Part shown: one piece after another, positions 27,222-35,338 of the stretch
Position numbering within the stretch: the stretch's first letter is position 1
Layout of the letters: each line of letters starts with the position of its first letter
Source of the DNA: Pyrococcus kukulkanii
GTDB lineage: Archaea > Methanobacteriota_B > Thermococci > Thermococcales > Thermococcaceae
Direction: 5' to 3'
Assembly (NCBI RefSeq): GCF_041647995.1
Contig: NZ_JARRIB010000001.1
Span: forward strand, 372,001 to 436,000
DNA: 64,000 nt
Translations under genes and position numbers: made by a program
Notes under the pieces: model-generated
The model's database searches: none
Told to the model about the DNA's origin: nothing
Seen by the model: the letters and a program-made list of their open reading frames with translations, nothing else

Positions 27222-27998
27222 TCAATCCCTCCTCATGACATTAAATATCGCGAGAGTCGCAAACAACGCTTCCTCTGTTCTTACGGTTTTTGTCTTTTGA
27301 CCCGGAATTGTGTTCACGATTAGATCGAACTCGAAATCCTCATTATACTCATTCAATATCTCCATAATCCCCTTCCGGGGAGAGCCAAAGACTATACCAA
27401 CCTCGCCCTCGAGGGGCACTTCGGCATCTCTCACGTCGACACCCCTACGGGATGTCGCGATGACCACGTCAAGGTCAGCATTTTTAAGTGTTTTCGCCAA
27501 AGTTTTCCTACTCAGGTGAACCCTATACCCCCAGTAGTCTGGGGGCTCGGCAGGAACTACGCGGAGAGGTTTTACTGAAACTATTTTGAACGTTCCCCTG
27601 CCTTCCTCTGCAATTCCCTTTACGAGCGCTGGTCTGTCAAGTCCTATGTCAGCGAATAGCTTTTTCCCACGCCTAAATGCAAAGCCTTCCCTAATTTCTC
27701 CTATTCTAGGACTAGTCTTTGGCTTATGGCTCGGTATCTGGAGAGGGGGCATCACACCAGCGTACTTAAGCTCAGGCATCAATGGGAACAATCTTCTCCT
27801 GAGGTACTGGGGAGTCTCAGCGTACTCTAGCAGGAGTTTGATGAACTTACCGTCCCTCCCTCCGGCCCTGTAGATCCATATGTGTTCAACACCAAATATT
27901 GCGCATGCCCTAGCTACCTGACCTACCTTGTAAGCCTTGAGTTTCGGGTCATTTGTTTCCTCCAAGAGTGAATCTGGAATGAATATGTGCCACGCCAT
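27222..27998 (-). CDS. SPOUT-class RNA methyltransferase family protein (COG2106)
   Basis: This 258-aa protein starts [15 protein letters not shown] and contains the interrupted SPOUT fold of the COG2106 family (MTH1-like): [26 protein letters not shown] at the N terminus and the knot region [16 protein letters not shown] and [22 protein letters not shown] near the C terminus. An OB-like insert lies between. Family members bind S-adenosylmethionine and are thought to modify rRNA or tRNA; the target is not established here. It is the first gene of the ribosomal protein run, and its TATA box is the best candidate promoter for the whole run. Confidence 0.9.
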   Translation of the reverse strand: MAWHIFIPDSLLEETNDPKLKAYKVGQVARACAIFGVEHIWIYRAGGRDGKFIKLLLEYAETPQYLRRRLFPLMPELKYAGVMPPLQIPSHKPKTSPRIGEIREGFAFRRGKKLFADIGLDRPALVKGIAEEGRGTFKIVSVKPLRVVPAEPPDYWGYRVHLSRKTLAKTLKNADLDVVIATSRRGVDVRDAEVPLEGEVGIVFGSPRKGIMEILNEYNEDFEFDLIVNTIPGQKTKTVRTEEALFATLAIFNVMRRD

Positions 27999-28051
27999 TT
28001 CTGCCCTCCAAGGCTTTCTCTTATTCTGAAAGCTGTGGTGGTGTTTTAATA

Positions 28052-28063
28052 CTTAATTTAAAA
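28052..28063 (-). promoter_or_regulatory. TATA box at the head of the ribosomal protein cluster
   Basis: On the minus strand TTTTAAATTAAG lies about 55 nt upstream of the ATG at 27998. Transcription should start near 28030, leaving a leader of about 30 nt. No other strong TATA box was seen between the genes from 27998 down to secY, where gaps are a few bases, so it may drive most of the cluster. Confidence 0.5.
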
Positions 28064-28138
28064 GACTTTCGAAGGTTTCCACCCTTGTGGAATAAAATTT
28101 TATGAAAAATTTTTGCAAAGCAATAAGGTAGAAGAGAA

Positions 28139-28987
28139 TTAGCCTTTTGGCTTGACAAGAACCTTTATTAGGTCGAAATCTCTTATAAGTCCAACTAATT
28201 CTCCCTCTCCCCTTATCACTGGGAGCTGTTCTATATGATATTTGGCCATCTTCCTAGCTACATCATATACCGTCATATGAGGTGTAGCAATTATGACGTC
28301 CTTGGTCATTATCTCTTCAACGGGCTTGTTTGGGAGTTGCAGTTCAAACTTTTCAAAGAGTAACGTTGGGTGGCTCTCCAGCATCCACTCTTCCTCGCTT
28401 GAGGCAGCGAGTTCAGTAGACTTCATTATCCTTACTATCTCACTATCTTTCAGCAAATCCGTTTCATCGACAATCCCAATGAGCTCACCATTATCATCGA
28501 CAACTGGAAGCGCCATTGCGTTTGACAATAGCAGAGCCTTCAATGCTGCCTTAAGGGGTGTCCCCTTCCAAACTATGCTCACATGCCTCTGATAATAGGG
28601 CTCGATTTCGGTCTCCCTATACTTCTCAGTCTTTGCTAAATACCTCCTTATTATGTCACCCACCGTTAGAATGCCAACGGGTCTTTTCTCCTCATCGACG
28701 ACTATTACCCTTCTGTAGTCATGCTCCAACATCAACTTCGCGGCCTTCTTTAGATCGTCATTTTCTTTTACAGTGGGAACATCTCTCTTAACAAGCATTG
28801 CTAGTTGCTCCTCATCTGGATTTGTAAGTACGCGCTTTATGCTAATTATTCCGACGAGCTTGTCCTCCTTGTTAACCACTGGAAAGCTCCTGACTTTGTA
28901 CTTCTTAAAAAGCTCAATTGCATAGTTCCTCGTGGCGGGTAAGGTTATCGTCACTGGATTCTTTGTCATTATTGTTTTAACTTTCAT
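28139..28987 (-). CDS. Protein with four CBS domains
   Basis: Four CBS motifs form two Bateman modules: VKTIMTKNPVTITLP (~1-55), the second from about residue 66 with the RRVIVVDEEKRPVGILTVGDIIRR strand, a third from IVWKGTPLKAALKALLLSN (~135-185) and VEEIMTKDVIIATPHMTVYDV (~222-280). There is no enzymatic or DNA-binding domain in the 282 aa, so it should act as an adenosine-nucleotide sensor that binds a partner. It is a single gene, transcribed in the same direction as sepF across a 68-nt gap. Confidence 0.9.
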   Translation of the reverse strand: MKVKTIMTKNPVTITLPATRNYAIELFKKYKVRSFPVVNKEDKLVGIISIKRVLTNPDEEQLAMLVKRDVPTVKENDDLKKAAKLMLEHDYRRVIVVDEEKRPVGILTVGDIIRRYLAKTEKYRETEIEPYYQRHVSIVWKGTPLKAALKALLLSNAMALPVVDDNGELIGIVDETDLLKDSEIVRIMKSTELAASSEEEWMLESHPTLLFEKFELQLPNKPVEEIMTKDVIIATPHMTVYDVARKMAKYHIEQLPVIRGEGELVGLIRDFDLIKVLVKPKG

Positions 28988-29055
28988 GCAACACCACCAA
29001 ATAGCATAGCCCCATTCCCCTGTATTTAAATCTTATTGAAATAAGGGAAAATATA

Positions 29056-29463
29056 TCATTCTTTGACTATTTTTATGTCTTGAGGGGTGACGAGAATCTT
29101 TGGAGGATCCTTACAAACCATGGCAATGTCCCAACCAAAAGTACTTGCACTCATCTTAATTTGTTCAGCAACTTTCTCGAGTATGTCAGGCTTCGATATC
29201 AGAGGGGATAAATCCACTATCACAATGTTTCCTGCCGTAACTTCGTCAGAAACAACTTTAAGGTCATTGTACGTTGCAATTTTTATTCTCTTTACGTAAA
29301 TAACCTTAGGCTTTATTATTTCTTTGACTATAGCGTCCTCCTCCACTGGAACAAGCTCCACGTCGGATTTCTTCTCTGTAACCTTTTCCCTTATTGAAGT
29401 GAGCGACTTTGTTTTTTCCTGAACTTCCGGTTTTTTGAGCTTATCAAAGAGACCCACTTTCAT
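29056..29463 (-). CDS. sepF: SepF-like cell division protein (DUF552)
   Basis: A 135-aa protein. The N terminus MKVGLFDKLKK is an amphipathic helix like the membrane-targeting sequence of SepF. A ~50-residue charged linker follows, then the SepF core VIYVKRIKIATYNDLKVVSDEVTAGNIVIVDLSPL. Archaeal SepF anchors FtsZ to the membrane at the division site. I prefer ATG 29463, which makes the membrane helix start at residue 1, although GAGGTG abuts it; GTG 29466 and TTG 29493 are in-frame alternatives. The upstream gene is the HD phosphohydrolase, 71 nt away, on the same strand. Confidence 0.85.
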   Translation of the reverse strand: MKVGLFDKLKKPEVQEKTKSLTSIREKVTEKKSDVELVPVEEDAIVKEIIKPKVIYVKRIKIATYNDLKVVSDEVTAGNIVIVDLSPLISKPDILEKVAEQIKMSASTFGWDIAMVCKDPPKILVTPQDIKIVKE

Positions 29464-29533
29464 CACCTCGTCATGCTCATAATAAATTACCAAGCTTCTT
29501 TCTCCAAAACTCCTTATAACATTTTCCGCAATG

Positions 29534-30784
29534 TCAATAAAATATAACGTCTCTCCAAATATCCCTTACCTTTTCTACCAATTCCTTCGGGGTGGCAATT
29601 ATTAGCACCCACCTAGGAGTCTGCCTCCTCTTTATTGCAGAAGCAAGAGGAGTTACCTTAGCTATCGGTTCAATTGTCCCGTCTTTAAGAACAACATTTA
29701 CTTCTACCTGCTTTAATCGAGGTTCGCTTAATATCAGCTCCGGAATTGAAAGTTCTAAAATTACCTCCCCATCTCTCGCTCCAATTTTATCTGCGAGCTC
29801 CAACTCCTTTTCCCGTCTCTTCTTGGAGCTTCTATAAAGGGATGTTAGAGCCCTTTTTTCCTCAGGTGTTAAATCTTCCGGGCTTATCACAACAGCAGCT
29901 TTGAATAATTTTCTTTGTCTTATTCTCCTAACTATATCACCGGGGTATCCTCCCAAATCCTCAAGTTCAACTAGGAGCCTATCATCTGTCATCTTCCAAA
30001 ACTCTTCTAGGTCTCCCTCGTCCAAGGCATGCTCAACAGCCCTTATCAGCATCCCTTCAGCTATTTTGACTGTTCTGTGGAAATATACCCTAGAATACAT
30101 CAATGATCGAGCAACTAACATGCCCTCAACGGCTTCAATTCCCTTCTCATCAATAACAAGTTCATCTCCAATTACTTTCATGACTGTAAGTAGCCTCTCC
30201 AGGTCAATAATACCGTGAGCTACCCCTGTGTAATGGGCATCCCTACTTAGGTAATCAAGCTGATCTACATCTATATCCCCATGAATTATCATTCTCAAGT
30301 ACTTCCGCTTATAAACTCCAGCTATTAGATCACCAATCTCTTTAGGCCTAAAACCAAGCTCTTCGAGGATTTCGGGGATCTCATTCGAGCTTTCACATAT
30401 TTCGATTTTACCCTCAACAATCCCCCTACTAACGTCCATATGATCATGGAATTCAAGTCTTTCTCTGTATATTCTCTCGAGTGTGTGGCTAAATGGACCA
30501 TGACCAACATCATGTAATAACGCGGCCAGCTGGATCAACATAGCTTCATCCCCTGGTAACCCAAGTTCTTGAGATAGTCTCCTAGCTAGGTACCAAGTCC
30601 CTAGGGAGTGTTCAAACCTAGTATGATTCGCCCCAGGATAAACTAAATTCGCTAACCCAAGTTGCTTTATCCCTCTAAGTCTTTGAAATTCTGGAGTCTC
30701 AACAAGTCTCATTATCTCTTCAGGGATTTTCATGCTTCCATGCACAGGGTCATGAATAATCTTTCCGTCCAATTTGCCTCCCAT
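29534..30784 (-). CDS. HD-domain phosphohydrolase (COG1078, dGTPase-like)
   Basis: The metal-binding HD set is intact: HTRFEHSLGTWYLARRL, LAALLHDVGHGPFSHTLE and DVDQLDYLSRDAHYTG. These mark the COG1078 branch related to SAMHD1 and bacterial dGTP triphosphohydrolases; the expected reaction is hydrolysis of dNTP or a related phosphate ester. The start is ATG 30784 (MGGKLDGKIIHDPVHGSM, 416 aa), because the open frame further upstream is hydrophobic nonsense opposite another gene. The TATA-like sequence ~25 nt away implies a nearly leaderless mRNA. It is divergent from the 150-aa gene across 37 nt. Confidence 0.92.
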   Translation of the reverse strand: MGGKLDGKIIHDPVHGSMKIPEEIMRLVETPEFQRLRGIKQLGLANLVYPGANHTRFEHSLGTWYLARRLSQELGLPGDEAMLIQLAALLHDVGHGPFSHTLERIYRERLEFHDHMDVSRGIVEGKIEICESSNEIPEILEELGFRPKEIGDLIAGVYKRKYLRMIIHGDIDVDQLDYLSRDAHYTGVAHGIIDLERLLTVMKVIGDELVIDEKGIEAVEGMLVARSLMYSRVYFHRTVKIAEGMLIRAVEHALDEGDLEEFWKMTDDRLLVELEDLGGYPGDIVRRIRQRKLFKAAVVISPEDLTPEEKRALTSLYRSSKKRREKELELADKIGARDGEVILELSIPELILSEPRLKQVEVNVVLKDGTIEPIAKVTPLASAIKRRQTPRWVLIIATPKELVEKVRDIWRDVIFY

Positions 30785-30821
30785 AAAAAGGGTTAACAGT
30801 AACACTATTAACTTTTGCCTG

Positions 30822-31274
30822 ATGACAACCATAAGAGAAATCCTAAATTTAGAAAAGGGACTTGTAATAATATCAGGAAACCCAAAGTGGTTACTTAAAT
30901 TGTTCATAGATAAATTTGCAGAAAAAGGAATAGTGGCAATAGAGAGGCTACCAGTGACACCAAAATTTCCAAACAAAGTCATTATAGGAGATGTTTTTTC
31001 AGTCAATACGAAGTATGCAGTCCTTTTTAACGTAATTACAGACCAGAGGTACCGCATCATAAGGAAAGTTCTGGAAAGAGCTCAAGGATCCGTAGTCGTA
31101 GATTACGAAGAAAAATATATGTTACCTCGAATCCTCAAATCAGAAATTGGCAAAAAGTCAGCCTACATCATAACGTACAAAATGGAAACTGTTGGATTTG
31201 AAAAATTGAGAATAATTAAGTTAGAGGATGGGAAAATAGTTAGTCAAAATAGTTACATCAGAAAGAGGTTATAA
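30822..31274 (+). CDS. Hypothetical protein, 150 aa, nucleotide-binding-like fold
   Basis: I do not recognise a characterised family. The sequence alternates strands and helices (KGLVIISGNPKWLLKLFIDKFAEKG, NKVIIGDVFSVNTKYAVLFNVI, RIIRKVLERAQGSVVVDY), which looks like a RecA/P-loop-derived fold, but there is no Walker A motif. It may therefore be an inactive ATPase-like protein as seen in several Thermococcales small proteins. ATG 30822 is chosen because it begins the conserved-looking first helix; ATG 30774 upstream would overlap the divergent HD gene's start. Confidence 0.65.
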   Translation: MTTIREILNLEKGLVIISGNPKWLLKLFIDKFAEKGIVAIERLPVTPKFPNKVIIGDVFSVNTKYAVLFNVITDQRYRIIRKVLERAQGSVVVDYEEKYMLPRILKSEIGKKSAYIITYKMETVGFEKLRIIKLEDGKIVSQNSYIRKRL

Positions 31275-31406
31275 TCAAATCTCTTAAAATTGTAACTTTT
31301 CGAAGTGGCAATAAGCCGAATAAGGCAGATGAGATAACGCCATTGAATTAATTCATTAATCATACATAGCAAACATGGCGGATAAATTCCGAGAGGGCCT
31401 TAAATC

Positions 31407-31422
31407 CGAAAAGTTTATATAT
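31407..31422 (+). promoter_or_regulatory. Strong TATA/BRE promoter of the histone gene
   Basis: CCGAAAAGTTTATATA fits the consensus archaeal BRE-TATA arrangement closely. Transcription should begin near 31443, giving a 40-nt leader that contains AGGAGGTG at 31471-31478. A near-perfect box fits a very highly expressed gene. Confidence 0.7.
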
Positions 31423-31484
31423 CTCTATTTTCAAAAAACAAAATGCAGATCCCCCACAAATAAATGAATTAGGAGGTGTGGATG

Positions 31485-31688
31485 ATGGGAGAGTTACCAA
31501 TTGCCCCAGTTGACAGGCTTATAAGAAAGGCAGGTGCCGAGAGAGTTAGCGAGGAGGCAGCAAAGATCCTCGCCGAGTACCTTGAGGAGTACGCAATTGA
31601 GGTTTCAAAGAAGGCTGTCGAGTTTGCAAGGCACGCTGGAAGAAAGACCGTTAAGGCTGAGGATATCAAGCTTGCTATCAAGAGCTGA
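31485..31688 (+). CDS. Archaeal histone (HMf family)
   Basis: The 67-aa protein is a minimal histone fold: helix 1 [16 protein letters not shown], the long central helix [30 protein letters not shown], and [15 protein letters not shown] for helix 3. It dimerises and wraps DNA. It carries no tails. ATG 31485 is set by the ribosome site AGGAGGTG, six bases upstream. T-rich stretches after the stop (31692-31715) may terminate transcription before mptA. Confidence 0.97.
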   Translation: MGELPIAPVDRLIRKAGAERVSEEAAKILAEYLEEYAIEVSKKAVEFARHAGRKTVKAEDIKLAIKS

Positions 31689-31755
31689 GGCTCTTTCTCG
31701 GCTTCTTTACTTTTGACCATTACATTTTAAAGCAAACTTTCTCTTCTGCAATCTG

Positions 31756-32565
31756 GTGGGGATCTTGTACGTGGAAACTCAAGAAGAAGAGCCCGAAATA
31801 AAGCTTCCCCTTCCCAGGGTCGGAATTACAAACCTGAAGACAGTTGCAAAGATCAACTGGAGGGGAAGGGTCTACACATTCATCCCAACGTTTGAGGTTA
31901 CAATAGACCTCACAGAGAGAAAAAAAGGTATTCACATGAGCAGGCTTATTGAGAGCATAACGGAAGCATTAAGTGAGGCTGTTGAGGAAGAGGTAAAAAA
32001 AATACACACATCCCTAGAAGATCTTGGGTTAGCAGTTATTAGGAGGATTGAAAAGAAACACCACCACCAGAGAGCAGAAGTCTGGATTAAGACTACCTTA
32101 ATACTGGAAAAAGAAACCCCCACAAGCAAAAAAGTCAGTTACGAACCGTATGATGTTGAGGTTGGGATTATAAAAGAAAAAGGAAACATCCAAAAAGTTC
32201 TCAAAGTTAAAGTCATCGGAAATACTGCATGTCCTCATGCGATGGCAAACAACCAAGGAAGAACACACATACAGAGGGCAATAGGAGAGCTTGAAATTAG
32301 GACTAACTTCGAAGAGGAAATACCACTTGAAGACATGATAGAGGTGGTCGAGAGTTCGTTTAGTTCCCCAACATATACATTACTGAAGACTTCAGATGAA
32401 AATGCCGTTGTTAGAAGGATGTACGAGAATCCAAAGTTCGTTGAAGACGTGGCAAGAGAGATCCTTGCCAAAGCAAGGGAGAAGTTCAAAGGTAGAATTC
32501 ATGTAAGAGTCATCAGCAACGAGAGTATCCATAAACACGATGTTATAGCTGAAGCGTGGGCATAA
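31756..32565 (+). CDS. mptA: GTP cyclohydrolase MptA (GTP cyclohydrolase IV)
   Basis: A 269-aa enzyme of the COG1469 (FolE2/MptA) family. It catalyses the first step from GTP to 7,8-dihydroneopterin 2',3'-cyclic phosphate in archaeal (methano/tetrahydro)pterin and related folate-like synthesis. Landmarks include [21 protein letters not shown], the active site Cys/His strand [21 protein letters not shown] and the C-terminal [18 protein letters not shown]. The start is uncertain: GTG 31756 would be leaderless relative to a TATA box at ~31725, while TTG 31765 and GTG 31771 sit after GGTGGGG. The end overlaps the convergent amzA by 23 nt. Confidence 0.93.
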   Translation: MGILYVETQEEEPEIKLPLPRVGITNLKTVAKINWRGRVYTFIPTFEVTIDLTERKKGIHMSRLIESITEALSEAVEEEVKKIHTSLEDLGLAVIRRIEKKHHHQRAEVWIKTTLILEKETPTSKKVSYEPYDVEVGIIKEKGNIQKVLKVKVIGNTACPHAMANNQGRTHIQRAIGELEIRTNFEEEIPLEDMIEVVESSFSSPTYTLLKTSDENAVVRRMYENPKFVEDVAREILAKAREKFKGRIHVRVISNESIHKHDVIAEAWA

Positions 32566-33154
32566 ACTTCTCTTTTAATTTTCTTAAGCATCCAGAACAA
32601 AAGGTTGGTGCCCTCAAATCCCAATCCCTTAAATCTTCAGGAGGATTCATCACACAGTCATTCTTGCAGTGTGAAAGTCCATATAGATGACCCAGTTCAT
32701 GAAGCACACCTTTAAACACTCTCTCCACGAACAAATCTCTATTATCTGTATGAAACGGCTTAATTGCCAACGCAAGAACATGATAGTTAGCAATTGAGAT
32801 CTGCAAGCCAAGATACTTCTTATATAAGTCGAAATATTCTCTCCTAGAACCAATGGGGTACGTTGTAAGACCAAATATCTTCGTTATACTATCGTCATTC
32901 ACATCATTCCTCATCTCAACTAGCCTGCCATAGAGAGCCTCAACCACAGCTTCAAAAGAGTACATTTTAACTATCCCATTCTCAGTTTTCACTTGCACTA
33001 AGGTTCCTGGGGGCAATCTTATATGTCCGCCATAAACCGGAACCACTGGCAACTCGATATCTCGAAGGTAGAACTTAACCTTATCATATACCTCGAAAAA
33101 CAACCACTTGTACTCCTCTCCCCCCATATAAACGAAGGCAACTAAGTCAGGCAT
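32543..33154 (-). CDS. amzA: Archaemetzincin metalloprotease
   Basis: The zinc motif is [11 protein letters not shown] followed by the Cys-rich stretch [31 protein letters not shown] (CMN...CxxC), the defining arrangement of archaemetzincins (HExxHxxGxxH plus four Cys binding a second zinc). The 203-aa protein has no signal peptide, so it should be a cytoplasmic peptidase. Its substrate is unknown. ATG 33154 is divergent from the DUF998 gene, whose TATA box lies at about 33177-33186. Confidence 0.95.
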   Translation of the reverse strand: MPDLVAFVYMGGEEYKWLFFEVYDKVKFYLRDIELPVVPVYGGHIRLPPGTLVQVKTENGIVKMYSFEAVVEALYGRLVEMRNDVNDDSITKIFGLTTYPIGSRREYFDLYKKYLGLQISIANYHVLALAIKPFHTDNRDLFVERVFKGVLHELGHLYGLSHCKNDCVMNPPEDLRDWDLRAPTFCSGCLRKLKEKFMPTLQL

Positions 33155-33207
33155 CAGGCCGACTTACTAAACAAGGATATATAAAAGTTATTTTCGAAAA
33201 CTATGTC

Positions 33208-33684
33208 ATGAACGCAAAAAAGATCCTCCCTATAATCCTTGCGATATATTTCACAATAGGGCTAATAATTGTAATTAACCAAAACCCTTGGTTTTCCTTC
33301 ACGAAAAATGCATTAAGCGACATGGGATCTCTTAAAAATCCAAAGAGCTGGATATTTAATCTGTACATAATAGGGCTTGGAACTTTAGGCCTAATAACTG
33401 CCAAGGCATTGAAAAGAGATGTGCTTAAAATAGCGATGCTTACGCTTATCCTTGTAGGAGTGTTTCCGGAGGAAAAACCACTCCATGCCCCTTCAGCCGT
33501 TCTAACTTACCTGCTATCCTTCTTAGACATGACACTTTACGGAAAAATTTGGAGAGTTATCGGCCCAGGAACTTTTATCCTAATGATAGCCCTTATAAAG
33601 ATGAGAATTGGACTGGCGATCCCGGAAGTTATTGGAGCTATGGCAATAATCGCCTACATGATATACCTGGGGTGGAGAGAATGA
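33208..33684 (+). CDS. DUF998-type membrane protein
   Basis: A 158-aa protein with about five hydrophobic segments and the DUF998 features NPWFSFTKNALSDMGSLKNP and VGVFPEEKPLHAPSAVLTYL. The function of DUF998 is unknown. A strong TATA box (GGATATATAAAAG, ~33175-33187) stands 21-31 nt upstream. The stop overlaps the PP-loop gene start (ATGA). Confidence 0.8.
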   Translation: MNAKKILPIILAIYFTIGLIIVINQNPWFSFTKNALSDMGSLKNPKSWIFNLYIIGLGTLGLITAKALKRDVLKIAMLTLILVGVFPEEKPLHAPSAVLTYLLSFLDMTLYGKIWRVIGPGTFILMIALIKMRIGLAIPEVIGAMAIIAYMIYLGWRE

Positions 33685-34286
33685 AAGTCGTTGCACTATT
33701 AAGCTCAGGGATAGATTCGCCCGTTGCAATCCACTTAATAGCGAGCAAGGGTGTTGAAGTTTATCCTCTCCACTTTAGGCAGGATGAGATAAAGGAGGAT
33801 AAAGTGAGGAGGCTTGTGGAGAGGTTAAGAGAGATACATAGAGATCTAGTGAAGGAGCCCCTGATAGTGGATGCCTTCGAAGTTCAAGCCCCAGTTTTTG
33901 AGAAGCTAAGGGAGATTGGAAAAGCAAAATGGACATGCGTATTTTGCAAGTACACTATGTACATAGTGGCAACCGAGTACGCAAAGAAAATTGGGGCAGA
34001 TGCCATCGTAACTGGTGACTCTCTTGGTCAAGTAGCTTCACAAACACTTGACAATCTAATGGTCATAAGCACAGCAACAGACCTTCCAGTATTAAGGCCC
34101 CTCATAGCGCTGGACAAGGAAGAGATCGTTAGGATTGCAAAGGATATAGGGACCTTTGAGATAAGCATAGAAGAAGAGCCCTCCTGCCCCTTCGTTCCGA
34201 AGTTTCCGATAGTTAGGGCAGGTCTTGGACAGTTTAAAAAGATACTTGAGGAGGTAAAAGATAAAATCCCCAGGGATGTTATATGA
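33681..34286 (+). CDS. ThiI-like PP-loop ATPase domain protein
   Basis: The PP-loop is LLSSGIDSPVAIHLIASKG. The rest matches the C-terminal adenylation part of ThiI, the 4-thiouridine tRNA synthetase: TCVFCKYTMYIVATEYAKK, VTGDSLGQVASQTLDNL and EPSCPFVPKFP. The CVFC and CPF Cys residues could take part in sulfur transfer. At 201 aa it lacks the N-terminal THUMP and ferredoxin-like domains. It is probably a tRNA thiolation enzyme or a related sulfur-inserting protein. ATG 33681 overlaps the DUF998 stop, and its own stop overlaps the following small membrane protein, giving a three-gene operon. Confidence 0.88.
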   Translation: MKVVALLSSGIDSPVAIHLIASKGVEVYPLHFRQDEIKEDKVRRLVERLREIHRDLVKEPLIVDAFEVQAPVFEKLREIGKAKWTCVFCKYTMYIVATEYAKKIGADAIVTGDSLGQVASQTLDNLMVISTATDLPVLRPLIALDKEEIVRIAKDIGTFEISIEEEPSCPFVPKFPIVRAGLGQFKKILEEVKDKIPRDVI

Positions 34287-34585
34287 AGCATCTGCAACTG
34301 GCAAGCTATTTACTAGCTTTAAACGCGATCCTAATTTTAGTTTTATATCAAGGCTCAATTTTATACCAAATATTTGGGGTATTTAGTCTCTTATTGGCTG
34401 TTGGGGTAAGAAATGAAATTAAGATCGCAATAAAAGTTGCCCTCATTTATGCAGTATTTGAATTTCTCTTTGCCCTATTGTTCCTCATAGCTGGGAACTT
34501 GCTATCCGCAATAGATGCAGGGATAAGCTTACTGATAGTTCATGACATATTTGGATATATACAAGAAAAATATGGAAAGAGTTAA
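34283..34585 (+). CDS. Hypothetical small membrane protein, 100 aa
   Basis: Three predicted membrane segments (about residues 7-25, 28-45 and 55-90) and little soluble sequence. I do not recognise a family. The ATG overlaps the PP-loop gene stop by 4 nt, so it is translationally coupled to that gene, and DUF998-PP-loop-this gene form one operon. Confidence 0.7.
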   Translation: MKHLQLASYLLALNAILILVLYQGSILYQIFGVFSLLLAVGVRNEIKIAIKVALIYAVFEFLFALLFLIAGNLLSAIDAGISLLIVHDIFGYIQEKYGKS

Positions 34586-34612
34586 GCGCATTTTTCCTCC
34601 TTATACTTGGGC

Positions 34613-35338
34613 TCAAGCTTCTTTTCCTTTGTCTTTTAGGATTATCCTTGCATCAACTATTACTGCACCTTCTCCCTTATTGTACACGAAAACAGGGTTT
34701 AGATCCATCTCCTTTATGTAGTCCCTAAGATCATCAACTAGTTGAGAAACCTTGAGCAACATATCTACTATAGCATCTATGTCAGCTGGCTCTTCTCCTC
34801 TTGCCCCAGCTAGAATTGGGTATGCCTTTATCTCCCTTATCATTTTCCTTGCATCTTTTTCGGTTATTGGAACCAGCCTGAATGTCACGTCCTTAAGGAT
34901 CTCAACGAATATTCCACCGAGACCGAACATTATTGCGTGGCCAAACTGGGGATCTTCAGTAACTCCGATGATTACCTCCCTTCCCGGTTTGAGCATTGGA
35001 GCGATGAGAACTCCAAGGATCTCAGCGTTAGGGTTGTACCTCTTGGCGTTCTCGTGAATTTCCTCCCACTTCTTCTTGAGCTCCTCCTCGTTCTTTATAT
35101 TAAGCATTACAACCTTGGCATCACTCTTGTGAAGTATCTGGGGGGACATAAGCTTCATTGCCACTGGATAGCCAATCTCCTTGGCATACTTGAGGGCCTC
35201 ATCAAGGGTCTTTGCAAGCTTCTCCTCGGGCACGGGCAGACCGTAAGCCTTTAAAACCTGCTTTGCTTCGTACTCAACCATGGCCGTTCTGCCCTGCTTC
35301 AACACTTCTTTAATAACCTTAACGGCCTCCTCCTTCAT
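34613..35338 (-). CDS. ADP-forming acyl-CoA synthetase, beta subunit (paired)
   Basis: An ATP-grasp subunit of 241 aa. GYPVAMKLMSPQILHKSDAK, GVLIAPMLKPGREVIIGVTEDPQFG and FGLGGIFVEILKDVTFR match the other beta subunit at 3716-4414 closely, but the two differ along most of their length, so they are distinct isoenzyme partners. It ends with IKEMDLNPVFVY. The gene overlaps the alpha subunit gene by 4 nt (ATGA), implying one complex from one mRNA. Confidence 0.95.
   Translation of the reverse strand: MKEEAVKVIKEVLKQGRTAMVEYEAKQVLKAYGLPVPEEKLAKTLDEALKYAKEIGYPVAMKLMSPQILHKSDAKVVMLNIKNEEELKKKWEEIHENAKRYNPNAEILGVLIAPMLKPGREVIIGVTEDPQFGHAIMFGLGGIFVEILKDVTFRLVPITEKDARKMIREIKAYPILAGARGEEPADIDAIVDMLLKVSQLVDDLRDYIKEMDLNPVFVYNKGEGAVIVDARIILKDKGKEA

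Noticed and set aside
15627-27873. Many plus-strand open frames across the ribosomal protein cluster
   Set aside because: All lie antisense to clearly identified ribosomal protein genes and resemble nothing.
30785-31060. N-terminal extension of the HD phosphohydrolase frame
   Set aside because: Hydrophobic, low-complexity residues opposite the 150-aa gene; the family begins at the Met at 30784.
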